From Alphaproteobacteria bacterium (lineage in GTDB: Bacteria; Pseudomonadota; Alphaproteobacteria; Puniceispirillales; Puniceispirillaceae): a stretch of DNA of 33,469 bases. Location of the stretch: NCBI GenBank assembly GCA_009920665.1, contig RFZL01000025.1:1-33469 (forward strand), in the 5' to 3' direction. Shown here one piece after another: positions 5,750 to 14,751 of this stretch. How positions within the stretch are numbered: position 1 is the first letter of the stretch; the number at the start of each line of letters is the position of its first letter. Under the pieces are notes generated by a model. The model saw nothing but the letters and a program-made list of their open reading frames with translations, did not search any database and was not told where the DNA came from. The translations under genes were made by a program, and so were the position numbers.

Positions 5750-8041
5750 TCAGTCGCGCGGGGTGAAGGCTGGGGGCCTGAAGGCCTCACGGGGCGGGTT
5801 GTCACCCTCATAACGCGTCACCTCGACAAGACAGCTGTGCGCGGCAGGCCCCTGCGACAATGGCGAGGTTCCGGAATCGGACGACAGAATGTTCGGGTTG
5901 CCATGCCGGCAAAACCCGGTCTCCGGGCAGGGGTCGAACCAGGCACCGGTGCTCATCATAACCACACCCGGCATGACTTCCGGCGTGATGACAGCGCCGC
6001 CAAGACACGCCCCGCGATCATTGCTGACCATGACGATGTCACCGTCATTGATGCCACGGCTGGCGGCATCATCGGGATTGATCTCGACCGCCTCATGCCC
6101 GCCAACCTTGGCGCGCGCGGCGTGCGCGCCGGGGTCAAGCTGCGAATGCAGCTTGTTGCGCGGCTGCTTGCAGAGAAGATGAAGCGGGTGCGAAGCTGTC
6201 ACACTACCAAGCCACTCGTCAGGTTCGTTCCAGGTGGCGTGACCGTGACAGTCGGCATAGCCGTATGCGGCCACGGTCTCCGAAAACAGTTCAATCAGGC
6301 CGCTCGGTGTCGGCAGCGGGTTCGCCTCGGGGTCGGCACGGAAGTCGGCAAACAGGACCGGCTCTTCCGACGGCGTATCGATCCGGTGATATTCGGCCGC
6401 AACCAGCCCGTCATAATCCGGCAGTTCGACCCCGCGGCCAGCCGCCCGCCGGCGTGACTGGTCCCACAGATGGCGCACCCACTCCTCAGCGGTGCGGCCC
6501 TCGCAGAATCTGTCCTCGCATCCCATGACGCGCGCGATGCCTGCCAGAATGTCATAATCATCACGCGCCTCGCCAACAGGTTCAGCGGCCTTTGTCATCG
6601 AAATGATATAGGGGTCGCGCCGCGTCATCCCGATATCGGTGCGCTCCAGCATTGTCGTGCATGGCAGAACGATATCGGCCCGCTTGGCGGAGGCGTTCCA
6701 GCACCAGTCATGCATGATGATGGTGTCCGGCCGCTGCCAGGCATGTTGCAGCCGGTTCAGATCCTGATGATGGTGGAACGGGTTGCCGCCGGCCCAATAG
6801 ACCAGCCGCACATCGGGATAGGTGTAGCGCCTGCCATTGTAATCGAACGACGCACCGGGGGTCAGCAACATGTCACTGACCCTTGCCACCGGAATGAAAT
6901 CGCTGACGCTGTTCTTGCCCTGGGGCAACGCGGCGTAAGGCATCGGATCGACATTGTTGCCGACATAGTTGGCGATGGCATAACCGAACCCGATACCGCC
7001 GCCCGGCGTGCCGATCTGGCCAAGCATGGCGGCCAGCGAGATCGCCGCCCAGAAGGGCTGTTCACCATATTGCTGGCGAGTCAGTGACCAGCTGATCGAC
7101 ACCATGGTGCGTTTCGACGCCATCTGGCAGGCCAGCGCCACGATTTCCGCGGCAGGCACACCGGTCAGGCTGCTGGCCCAGTGCGCGTCCTTGCAGATGC
7201 CGTCGGTCTCACCATCGAGATAGGCCGCGAACCTGTCATATCCGACGGTATAGCGGGCCAGAAACGGCTCATCGGCAAGCCCTTCGGCGCGCAATGTCCG
7301 GCACAGCGCCAGGATCAGTGCTGTATCGCTGGTCGGGCGAAGCCGGATGGTGCGCGGCGGCGCCGGTGCCTCAAGGTCCAGCGCGCGCGGGGATATGTTG
7401 ATGAACTCGACTCCCGCCGCCACCGCGGCTTCATACCCCTCACGCTGGATATGGCGACCGGTGCCGCCATTGCCCATCTGGCCATTGCCAAGCGCCAGGC
7501 CGCCAAAGGCCACGAACAGCTCGCAATGCGCGGCAAGACTGGTCCAGCTTGTATGTTGCCGCAGCAACCTCGTGAAACTGCCAAGCACATGCGGCACGAT
7601 CACCTCGGCGGCGGCATAGCTGTAGGTATTCACCGACCGTGTATAGCCGCCAATACAGTTCAGGAAGCGGTGAATCTGGCTTTGCGCATGGTGAAACCTG
7701 CCGGCACTGGCCCAGCCATAGGATCCGGCATAGATGGCACTGTTGCCATGTTCTTTCCGCACCCGGTCGAGTTCCGCCGCAACAAGACGTTCAGCCTCAT
7801 CCCAGCCAATCTCGACAAACGGGTCGGTGCCGCGCGCACCATCCGCCGGCCCCGGCCCATGGTCAAGCCAGCCGCGCCGCACCGCTGGACGCCTGATGCG
7901 GGCAGGATGGTCAAGAAGTTCGGGAAGTGAGAGGCCGATGGGTGACGGGTCGCGGTCCTCGGCAAAGGGTGTCAACCCGGTTACCCTGCCATCGCTGGTG
8001 ACAACCTGATAGGTGCCCCAATGCATACTTGTCAGCGGCAT
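5750..8041 (-). CDS. Cytoplasmic molybdopterin S/N-oxide reductase (BisC/TorZ/DMSO reductase type)
   Basis: The 763-residue product resembles the single-subunit Mo-bisMGD reductases for biotin sulfoxide, methionine sulfoxide, DMSO or TMAO. Landmarks are YAGSYGWASAGRFHH at about 104-118, RFLNCIGGYT, and NTYSYAAAEVIVPH, where Ser141 sits at the Mo-ligand position typical of this group. A C-terminal molybdopterin-dinucleotide binding domain includes HLLCKQPRNKLHSQ and VMMSTGAWFDP. There is no [4Fe-4S] cysteine motif and no Tat signal (it starts MPLTSMHWGTY), so it should act in the cytoplasm, like BisC. GAGGGA lies 7 bases before the ATG. It follows the choline sulfatase gene by 64 bases on the same strand, suggesting joint expression. 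The oxide substrate is unknown. Confidence 0.88.
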   Translation of the reverse strand: MPLTSMHWGTYQVVTSDGRVTGLTPFAEDRDPSPIGLSLPELLDHPARIRRPAVRRGWLDHGPGPADGARGTDPFVEIGWDEAERLVAAELDRVRKEHGNSAIYAGSYGWASAGRFHHAQSQIHRFLNCIGGYTRSVNTYSYAAAEVIVPHVLGSFTRLLRQHTSWTSLAAHCELFVAFGGLALGNGQMGNGGTGRHIQREGYEAAVAAGVEFINISPRALDLEAPAPPRTIRLRPTSDTALILALCRTLRAEGLADEPFLARYTVGYDRFAAYLDGETDGICKDAHWASSLTGVPAAEIVALACQMASKRTMVSISWSLTRQQYGEQPFWAAISLAAMLGQIGTPGGGIGFGYAIANYVGNNVDPMPYAALPQGKNSVSDFIPVARVSDMLLTPGASFDYNGRRYTYPDVRLVYWAGGNPFHHHQDLNRLQHAWQRPDTIIMHDWCWNASAKRADIVLPCTTMLERTDIGMTRRDPYIISMTKAAEPVGEARDDYDILAGIARVMGCEDRFCEGRTAEEWVRHLWDQSRRRAAGRGVELPDYDGLVAAEYHRIDTPSEEPVLFADFRADPEANPLPTPSGLIELFSETVAAYGYADCHGHATWNEPDEWLGSVTASHPLHLLCKQPRNKLHSQLDPGAHAARAKVGGHEAVEINPDDAASRGINDGDIVMVSNDRGACLGGAVITPEVMPGVVMMSTGAWFDPCPETGFCRHGNPNILSSDSGTSPLSQGPAAHSCLVEVTRYEGDNPPREAFRPPAFTPRD

Positions 8042-8105
8042 GTCAGTTTCCCTCTCCCATCAGGCCATGATCAGCCCTGCAAGGCAATAGACGCGCGCCG
8101 CATGT

Positions 8106-9629
8106 TCAATCACCCGGCGGCGGGAATCGCGTTTTCACCGCTGCCACTGTCCAGTCGATATGATTGCGGACATATTCCTCCGACGCGTCGCGTGGCGGGG
8201 TATAGTCCCAATCGGTGCGCCGGCCGGTCTGCATCGCCTCGAAGACAACACGCCGCGCCGCCTGGCTGGCGATGACATCGTCGCGAAGCGCGGCGCTGTC
8301 CCACCGCGACGCCACCTCTGCCGCAAAATCCGCGGCAATATCGGCGCAGGCCGGGTCGGCCACGAGGTTGGCACGCTCAAGCGGATCATTCTCAAGATTG
8401 TACAACTGCGGCGGGTCATCGTCGCAATGCACATATTTCCACGCACCGCGCCGGATCATGAAGACGGGCGTCGCCGTCATCTCGGCACAATATTCACCAA
8501 TGGCACAGCCGTCATCCTCATCCCCGCCTCGCGCCATCGGCGCCAGCGAGCGCCCGTCGACAGGCTGGCCCAACGGCAAATCGGACGCACCGGCGAAATC
8601 CAGCATTGTCGGCAACAGATCGACGAGTGAACAGGGGCTGGCGATCGGGCCGGCGGCAATGCCGGGACCGGCGATGACCAGCGGCACGCGTGCCGAATGT
8701 TCAAAGAAGCTCATCTTGTACCAGAGCCCGCGTTCGCCAAGCATGTCACCATGATCGGAGGTGACGATGAAGATCGTGTTGTCGAGCTGCCCAATCTCGT
8801 CGATTGTGCGGACAATCTCGCCGATCTTGCTGTCGAAATAGGACACATTGGCGTAATAGCCCCGCCGCGCGCGCCGGATATCGGCCTCGCTCGTCACCGC
8901 AGCGTTGGCACCTATGCCATCAAGAACCCGCGCAGAAAACGGGTCCCGCACGACCGTGTCGATGGTGGTGTCCGGCAGATCGATCGCGTCGTCTTCATAG
9001 AGATTCCAGAATGCCGGCAACGCCACATAGGGGTCGTGCGGATTCATGAAACTGGCGACCAGTGCAAACGGCGTGTCGCGCTCGCAGGCATATTGCATCA
9101 GCCGGCGGCGGGTGGCGTATCCCACTTCCTCGTCATATTCGATCTGGAAGGCGGTGACAGCGCTACCCGCTTCCAACACCGAATCCATATTATGGTACCA
9201 GCGGTCGATCCTCTGATCGGCATGATGCCAGTCCGGCACCCAGGCGAAATCAGCAGGATAGACATCGGTGGTGACACGCTCCTCGAAGCCGTGAAGCTGG
9301 TCCGGGCCGACGAAATGCATTCGCCCGGCAAGGCAGGTTCGGTACCCGGCCTGACGAAGGTAATGCGCAAAGGTCGGCACCGAGGCCGCAAAATCGCTGG
9401 CATTGTCATAAGTGCCAAGGCGACTGATCAGCTGGCCGGTCATGAAGGCGGCACGCGACGGAGCACAGAGCGGCGAATTGCAATAGGCGGCATCAAAGCG
9501 CGCGCCGCGCGCCACCAGCGCGTCCAGATTGGGCGTTTTGACAACCGCATGGCCATAGGCGCCGGTGAAATGCGGCGCCAGCTGGTCTGCCATGATCAGA
9601 ACGATGTTCGGGCGGGTTGTGGAAGCCAT
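8106..9629 (-). CDS. betC: Choline-sulfatase
   Basis: The 507-residue product hydrolyses choline-O-sulfate to choline and sulfate, supplying a sulfur source and the precursor of the osmoprotectant glycine betaine. The sulfatase signature CAPSRAAFMTGQ starts at Cys55, which becomes formylglycine; Asp14/15 in MADQ and the SDHGD motif are metal ligands. Family-specific stretches favour BetC over generic sulfatases: GRMHFVGPDQLHGFEERVTT, DVYPADFAW, and the C-terminal RRTDWDYTPPRDASEEYVRN segment typical of the choline-sulfatase C-terminal domain. There is no signal peptide, consistent with a cytoplasmic enzyme. It is the first gene of a leftward pair with the S/N-oxide reductase. No betaine synthesis or choline transport gene is present nearby. 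Confidence 0.92.
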   Translation of the reverse strand: MASTTRPNIVLIMADQLAPHFTGAYGHAVVKTPNLDALVARGARFDAAYCNSPLCAPSRAAFMTGQLISRLGTYDNASDFAASVPTFAHYLRQAGYRTCLAGRMHFVGPDQLHGFEERVTTDVYPADFAWVPDWHHADQRIDRWYHNMDSVLEAGSAVTAFQIEYDEEVGYATRRRLMQYACERDTPFALVASFMNPHDPYVALPAFWNLYEDDAIDLPDTTIDTVVRDPFSARVLDGIGANAAVTSEADIRRARRGYYANVSYFDSKIGEIVRTIDEIGQLDNTIFIVTSDHGDMLGERGLWYKMSFFEHSARVPLVIAGPGIAAGPIASPCSLVDLLPTMLDFAGASDLPLGQPVDGRSLAPMARGGDEDDGCAIGEYCAEMTATPVFMIRRGAWKYVHCDDDPPQLYNLENDPLERANLVADPACADIAADFAAEVASRWDSAALRDDVIASQAARRVVFEAMQTGRRTDWDYTPPRDASEEYVRNHIDWTVAAVKTRFPPPGD

Positions 9630-9974
9630 GGGGACCCCGAAAAGGCTGAAGGCGGAATTTCAATATCATCACGTTAGGCCAATTTCGCACCGGTCATGCG
9701 CCAAACCCGTCATCCGACGCCCGGAATGCGCCAGGCCGGAATGCGCCGGGCCGGAATGCGCCAAACTGGAAGCCCGGGGTTATTACCGGTCGGCAGCATC
9801 GCGACGGCGACAAATTGCCACATGTGCGACCTGTCAGGCAACGCGCATTCTCTAATTATTCGAGTGGGTGCCATCCACCGAAGTTAACGAAATGTCACGG
9901 GTGGTTTGTTCAATACAGGCCCCCGTGATAGTTGTTTCCCGTATGCTTCAATTATCCGTCGATGAGCCGCCCCG
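9630..9974. other. Intergenic region of 345 bases between divergent betC and ccmF
   Basis: It holds a 15-bp tandem repeat (9721-9765) with an imperfect copy at about 9690-9705, a short hairpin GTGG/CCAC near 9865-9880, and presumably both divergent promoters. A weak TTGTTC / TAGTTG pair (9906, 9929) precedes ccmF but is not convincing. The short ORFs across the repeat are Met/Arg-rich by-products of it. Confidence 0.5.
9721..9765. repeat. 15-bp tandem repeat, three copies
   Basis: CCGGAATGCGCCAGG, CCGGAATGCGCCGGG and CCGGAATGCGCCAAA follow one another without gaps; differences are confined to the last three bases. The sequence CGGTCATGCGCCAAA just upstream is a diverged fourth copy. Confidence 0.9.
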
Positions 9975-11936
9975 GTGATCACCGAACTTGGTCATTTTGC
10001 CCTAATTCTGGCCTTTGTGACGTCGCTATGCGTCGCCATTCTGCCACTTGTCGGCCTGCGCACCGGTCTTGCCTCGCTGAGCGCGCTGGCCGCGCCGGCG
10101 ACGTTGCTGATGGCCGGCGCCGTCAGTTTCGCCTTCATGGCGCTGGTCGCCGCCTTTGTCACCTCCGATTTCTCGGTCGCGCTTGTCGCCGCGCATTCCC
10201 ATTCGACAAAGCCGATGATCTACAAGATATCCGGCACCTGGGGTAACCATGAAGGCTCGCTTCTGCTGTGGATTCTGATCCTCGTTCTGTTTGGCGGCCT
10301 GCTGGCACTACGCGGCCGCGAGATGAATTTCGGGCTGAAGGTGCGCACCCTGGCCGTACAGGCGATGGTTACCGCCGGGTTCCTGGCCTTCTGCCTGTTC
10401 ACCTCGAACCCCTTCGCGCGGCTGGACGAGGCACCGCTTGACGGGCGTGGCCTCAACCCGATCCTGCAGGACCCGGGCCTGGCCCTTCACCCGCCGACAC
10501 TCTATGTCGGCTATGTCGGCCTGTCGCTGGCCTTTGCCTTTGCCGTCGCCGGCCTTATCGAGGGTCGAATCGACCGAGCCTGGGCGCGCCATGTCCGGCC
10601 CTGGATTTCGGCCGCCTGGTGTGCGCTGACGGCCGGCATCGCGCTTGGCAGCTGGTGGGCCTATTACGAGCTTGGCTGGGGCGGCTGGTGGTTCTGGGAC
10701 CCGGTGGAGAACGCCTCGTTGATGCCGTGGCTCGCGGCGACGGCGCTGCTGCATTCAACCATCGTTGTCGAACAGCGTGACCGCCTGAAAAGCTGGACGG
10801 TCCTGCTGGCGATCCTCGCTTTCTCTCTGTCGCTTGTCGGCACCTTCATCGTCCGTTCCGGCCTGCTGACCTCGGTCCACAGCTTTGCCAGCGACCCGGC
10901 GCGCGGCGTCTTCATCCTCGGCATCCTTCTTGCGGCCATCGGTGTGCCGCTGCTGCTGTTCGCGATCCGTGGGCCGCAGCTTTCCAGCCGTAACGACCAT
11001 GTTCTGATCAGCCGCGAGAGCGGCCTGATCCTCAACAATTTCCTGTTGACGGCCGCCACCGTTGTGGTGCTTGTCGGCACCTTCTATCCGCTGGCGCTGG
11101 AAATGGTGAACGGCGCGCGGATCACTGTCGGCCCGCCCTATTTCGACGCCACCTTCAACCCGATCATGGCGGTCCTCGTTCTGGCCATGGCGCTGGGGCC
11201 ACTGACGGCCTGGCGGCGCGGCACCTTGCCATCGCTTCGCCTCAGCCTCGGACTGGCGGCGGCCGGCGCGGTGCTGGCCATCGGTGTCGGCATGGCGCTA
11301 GCAAATGGTATCAGCGCCGCCGGTCTTGCCGGGCTTGGTCTGCTGGGATGGCTGGCACTTGCCATCACCGGCGACATCCTGCACCGGCTGAAGCCATGGC
11401 GCGGCGGCATTGGCACGCGCGCCGCAGTGTTGCCGATGCCGGTCTGGGGCATGTGGACGGCGCATGCCGGCATGGTTGTGTTTCTTGTCGGCGCTCTTGG
11501 CAACGGCCTGTTCCAGACCGAGGTGATTGTCCGCGCCCTGCCCGGCGACAGCGTCGATGTCGCCGGCAAGACGATGACCCTGCGAGCTGTCGAGGCGCGG
11601 CAGGGGCCGAATTATGTGACCGAGACCGCGATCATCGAACTGCGTGACGGCACCGATCTCATGGCCTTCATGACGCCGGAGAAGCGTTTCTACAATGCCG
11701 AGCGCCAGACCACCACCGAGGCGGCGATCCGGCCGCGCATCGGGGGTGATGACTATGCCGTGCTCGGCGACGGTGACGCCACCAGCGGCTATACGCTAAG
11801 GCTCTATCGCAAGCCCTTTGTCAGCTGGATCTGGGCCGGCGCCGGGCTGATGGCGGTTGGTGGCGCGATGGCCGCTCTGGGCCGTCGGCAGCGCCGCCCG
11901 GCACCCCTTGCCGACTCCCTCAGGACGGCGACATGA
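9975..11936 (+). CDS. ccmF: Cytochrome c-type biogenesis protein CcmF (haem lyase subunit)
   Basis: The 653-residue, multi-spanning inner-membrane protein is the haem lyase core of system I cytochrome c maturation: it takes haem from holo-CcmE and attaches it to apocytochrome c with CcmH/CcmI. The WWD signature is clear at about 222-243 (GSWWAYYELGWGGWWFWDPVEN). Other conserved segments are GTWGNHEGSLLLW near 86-98, LHPPTLYVGYVG near 171-182 and FIVRSGLLTSVHSFA, including the His residues expected to bind haem b. The periplasmic domain (VRALPGDSVDVAGKTMTL and onward) precedes the last helix. The start is GTG 9975. It heads a three-gene operon whose next gene overlaps by four bases (ATGA). CcmA-E are not in the window. 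Confidence 0.96.
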   Translation: MITELGHFALILAFVTSLCVAILPLVGLRTGLASLSALAAPATLLMAGAVSFAFMALVAAFVTSDFSVALVAAHSHSTKPMIYKISGTWGNHEGSLLLWILILVLFGGLLALRGREMNFGLKVRTLAVQAMVTAGFLAFCLFTSNPFARLDEAPLDGRGLNPILQDPGLALHPPTLYVGYVGLSLAFAFAVAGLIEGRIDRAWARHVRPWISAAWCALTAGIALGSWWAYYELGWGGWWFWDPVENASLMPWLAATALLHSTIVVEQRDRLKSWTVLLAILAFSLSLVGTFIVRSGLLTSVHSFASDPARGVFILGILLAAIGVPLLLFAIRGPQLSSRNDHVLISRESGLILNNFLLTAATVVVLVGTFYPLALEMVNGARITVGPPYFDATFNPIMAVLVLAMALGPLTAWRRGTLPSLRLSLGLAAAGAVLAIGVGMALANGISAAGLAGLGLLGWLALAITGDILHRLKPWRGGIGTRAAVLPMPVWGMWTAHAGMVVFLVGALGNGLFQTEVIVRALPGDSVDVAGKTMTLRAVEARQGPNYVTETAIIELRDGTDLMAFMTPEKRFYNAERQTTTEAAIRPRIGGDDYAVLGDGDATSGYTLRLYRKPFVSWIWAGAGLMAVGGAMAALGRRQRRPAPLADSLRTAT

Positions 11937-12502
11937 CCGGGGCTCACAGCGGCAGGACAGGACGGCTTCGCCTGTCATTCATTATCCCGCTTGCCGGCTT
12001 TCTGCTGCTTGCGGGATTCGCCACCATGGCGTTGATGGCGACCTTGCGCGGCGAACGTGACATGTCGCAGCTTCCCTCGGCAATGGTCGGCAAGCCGGCC
12101 CCGGCCATCATGCTTCCCAGCCTGCTTGACGAGGGGCGGACCGTGTCGGCTGGCGATTTCGCCGGCCGGGCCTTCCTTGTCAATGTCTTTGCCAGCTGGT
12201 GCGCACCCTGCCGCGCCGAGGCTCCGGCACTGGCCCTGCTGGCCGAGGAGATCGCGATCATGGGCATCGCCTATAAGGATCGCCCCGGGGATTCACGCAG
12301 ATTCCTAACCGATTATGGCGACCCGTTCGCCACCATCGGCATCGACCGTGACGGTGACGCCGGCATGAAATGGGGTGTCTACGGGGTGCCGGAGACATTT
12401 CTTGTCGACGCCAACGGCACCATTCTGTTGCGCCACGCCGGGCCGATTGACCGCCGCGTGCTTGACGAGGTGCTGTGGCCGGCGATCCGTAAACTGCCAT
12501 GA
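11933..12502 (+). CDS. ccmG: Thiol:disulfide interchange protein CcmG/DsbE
   Basis: The 189-residue protein has an N-terminal signal anchor (LSFIIPLAGFLLLAGFATMALM, about residues 14-35) and a periplasmic thioredoxin domain with the WCAPC active site (Cys90, Cys93). GVPETFLVD carries the cis-proline loop and is characteristic of DsbE/CcmG. It keeps the CxxCH cysteines of apocytochrome c reduced for haem attachment. An acidic residue pattern and GVYGVPE near the active site match CcmG rather than general thioredoxins. It overlaps ccmF by four bases and the next gene by four bases, so the three are translationally coupled. Confidence 0.95.
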   Translation: MTGAHSGRTGRLRLSFIIPLAGFLLLAGFATMALMATLRGERDMSQLPSAMVGKPAPAIMLPSLLDEGRTVSAGDFAGRAFLVNVFASWCAPCRAEAPALALLAEEIAIMGIAYKDRPGDSRRFLTDYGDPFATIGIDRDGDAGMKWGVYGVPETFLVDANGTILLRHAGPIDRRVLDEVLWPAIRKLP

Positions 12503-14046
12503 CCGGCTTCCTGTCACGCTGTCTGAGGACTGGCCTTGCATTGGCAATGCTGACGATGCTGGCGCCGCCTCTTCCTGTGTCAGCAGTCACGCCAGAGGAA
12601 ATGCTGGCCGACCCGGCGCTTGAATCGCGGGCGCGCGCGCTGTCGAAACAGCTTCGCTGTCTGGTCTGCCAGAACCAGTCGATTGATGATTCCGACGCCG
12701 AGCTGGCGCGCGATCTGCGGATCGAGGTTCGCAAACAGCTTGCGACGGGGGCCAGCGACGCCGAGATCCTGGCCGCCCTTCGCGACACCTATGGCGATTA
12801 TGTGCTTCTCAATCCACCTGTCTCGCCCGGCACCTACATCCTGTGGGGGGCGCCTGTTGTGATCCTTCTTGGCGGTGTGGTCATCATGCTGGCTGGACGC
12901 CGCCGCCGCACGGATAACGATGCCGGCATCAAGGATGATGAGGTCGCACCCGCCTTACCCACCGCCAGCATTGACCGGCGCATCGCGCTGGCGCTTGGCA
13001 GCCTTGTGATGGCGGCCAGCCTCGGCCTCTATCTGGTTCTTGGCCGCGCCGATCTGCCAGCGCGCCCGCTGGCCGACCGCGGGGCCGAACTTGCCGCCGC
13101 CGCGTCGCAGGCACAGGAGGCCGCCAGCGACCGCAGCGTAGCCCTGCAGGAAGCCCGCGCCGGGGCGGCGGAAACACCTGATGATGTCGGGGCCTGGCTG
13201 CGGCTTGCGATGGCGGCCGCGGCCGCCACGGACAGCGCGACCGAGATCATGGCGCTTGAACAGGCGGAACGGCTGACCGGCGGTGATCCGGCCATTCGCG
13301 CCATGCGTGCCGAGGCGATGGCCCGCGCTGCCGACGGCCAGGTCACACTTCCGGCCCGCGAGCTGATTGCCGAAATCCTGACCGTCAACCCGGCTGAACC
13401 GCGGGCCCTGTATCTGTCGGGGCTTGCCGCCTATCAGGATGAGGATTACACCGCCGCGGTCGGCATCTGGCGCCGTCTGCAGACCCTGTCACCGCCCGAC
13501 GCGCCATGGATGAAATTGCTGGCAGACAATATCGCCGATGCGGCGCGCACCGGCGGCATCGATCCGGGGCCGGATGCCGAGGCTGTCGCCGAGGCTGCCA
13601 CCATGACCGAGGAAGAGCGCGCGACGATGATTGCCGGCATGGTCGAGGGACTTGCCGCCAGGCTTGCCGGGGAGCCGGCAGATGTCGCGGGTTGGCGGCG
13701 GCTGATCCGTGCCTACCGGGTGCTGCAGCGAACCGAAGAGCTGCAGGCGGCATTGATCGGCCTTGCCGACGCCATCCCCGGCGATGTCGACGCACAGCTT
13801 TCGGCGCTCGAACATATGGTTGTCGCCCGCCTCGAGCCGGGCTTTGTTACTGAGTCGCAGCGGCTTCTTGACCGCGTCGAGGCACTCGACCCGAACCGGC
13901 CGGAAGGCATCTATATCAGGGGGCATTTCGCGCGGCAGGCCGGTGACCGGGACCGCGCCCGCATCCTTTGGGAAGACCTCTATGCCCGCCTTCCCGAAAA
14001 CGCACCAATCGCCCCGCAACTCCGCAAGGCCATCGACGATCTCTAG
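12499..14046 (+). CDS. ccmH: Fused CcmH-CcmI cytochrome c maturation protein
   Basis: The 515-residue product joins two parts. Residues 1-29 are a signal peptide; residues about 30-130 are a CcmH domain with the redox motif LRCLVCQNQS (Cys54, Cys57) and DSDAELARDLR; a membrane helix follows (ILWGAPVVILLGGVVIML). Residues about 160-515 form a CcmI-like part with another membrane helix (LALGSLVMAASLGLYLVL) and a periplasmic TPR domain (repeats such as PRALYLSGLAAYQDEDYTAA and GIYIRGHFARQAGDRDRARI) that binds apocytochrome c. In many alphaproteobacteria ccmI and ccmH are separate genes, whereas enterobacterial CcmH is a similar fusion. It ends the operon and converges on pdeM with a 3-base gap. 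Confidence 0.92.
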   Translation: MTGFLSRCLRTGLALAMLTMLAPPLPVSAVTPEEMLADPALESRARALSKQLRCLVCQNQSIDDSDAELARDLRIEVRKQLATGASDAEILAALRDTYGDYVLLNPPVSPGTYILWGAPVVILLGGVVIMLAGRRRRTDNDAGIKDDEVAPALPTASIDRRIALALGSLVMAASLGLYLVLGRADLPARPLADRGAELAAAASQAQEAASDRSVALQEARAGAAETPDDVGAWLRLAMAAAAATDSATEIMALEQAERLTGGDPAIRAMRAEAMARAADGQVTLPARELIAEILTVNPAEPRALYLSGLAAYQDEDYTAAVGIWRRLQTLSPPDAPWMKLLADNIADAARTGGIDPGPDAEAVAEAATMTEEERATMIAGMVEGLAARLAGEPADVAGWRRLIRAYRVLQRTEELQAALIGLADAIPGDVDAQLSALEHMVVARLEPGFVTESQRLLDRVEALDPNRPEGIYIRGHFARQAGDRDRARILWEDLYARLPENAPIAPQLRKAIDDL

Positions 14047-14049
14047 GCG

Positions 14050-14751
14050 TTATCCGCTGCCGCGCCGCCGCCGCCGCGGGTCGCGGGCCAGCCCCGGCGG
14101 GGCGGCAAAGACGCTGTCCGCACCAAGAAGGAACAGCCTTGTCGTCTTGCCGTGGAGCGCGGCCAGTGCCTCATCCCGGCAGTCGAGCCCGCCTGTCAAC
14201 ACGCCGAAGGCCGGCACCACCAGCCGCGTTGTCGCCTGCACGAAACAGGGCCGCCTGAGACGCGTTCCGCGATGGCTGACCACACCCGCAGGGTGGTAAT
14301 GCGCGCTGATCTCGGGACGCGGATCGGTTTCGTCCATGATATGCCGAAAGAGTATCCCGCCTTCGACATGCACGCTGCAACCGCTATGGCCCGGTGGCAC
14401 GAAGCTCTGGTCATGATTGCCCTCGACCCAGATCGTCTCATGCGTATCGGTGATGTCCGACAATGTCTGCCGGTCCTTTCGCGCCATGCGCGTCCAGGCG
14501 GCACCATCATGAAACACATCGCCAAGAAACAGCAGCCGTCGCGGCGCCAGTTCCTGTAGAACCCCGCCAAGCCGTGCCAGTGTCTGCGCCGTGTCGTAAG
14601 GCGGCAGGAACTGCCCCGAGCGGTGATAGGAGCTGGCCTTTTCCAGATGCAGGTCGCCAACAATCAGCAGCGACGCGTCGCGCCAGAACAGCGCGCCCGA
14701 CGGGTGCAGGTCAAAGCCGTGTCCGGCGAAATCAGTGGATCGATTCGACAT
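14050..14751 (-). CDS. pdeM: Ligase-associated DNA damage response endonuclease PdeM (metallophosphoesterase)
   Basis: The 233-residue product from ATG 14751 (MSNRSTDFAG) is a calcineurin-fold phosphoesterase: GDLHLEK (Asp33, His35), GDVFHDG (Asp78, His81), GNHD (111-114) and the later HIMDETDP and HYHPAG segments supply the two-metal site. GDLHLEKxSSYxRxGxxLPPYDT is characteristic of the ligase-associated PdeM group. The protein acts with Lhr-type helicase, an ATP-dependent ligase and an MBL exonuclease in a DNA repair cluster; the exact lesion is not settled. It ends in a basic tail (RDPRRRRRGSG). The start lies inside the 3' end of the helicase gene (20-base overlap), indicating translational coupling; upstream in-frame ATGs at 14802 and 14808 would deepen the overlap. 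Confidence 0.9.
   Translation of the reverse strand: MSNRSTDFAGHGFDLHPSGALFWRDASLLIVGDLHLEKASSYHRSGQFLPPYDTAQTLARLGGVLQELAPRRLLFLGDVFHDGAAWTRMARKDRQTLSDITDTHETIWVEGNHDQSFVPPGHSGCSVHVEGGILFRHIMDETDPRPEISAHYHPAGVVSHRGTRLRRPCFVQATTRLVVPAFGVLTGGLDCRDEALAALHGKTTRLFLLGADSVFAAPPGLARDPRRRRRGSG

Noticed and set aside
9696-9887. Small ORF rich in Met and Arg across the 15-bp repeat
   Set aside because: Its sequence is a by-product of the repeat, with no SD and an unlikely composition.
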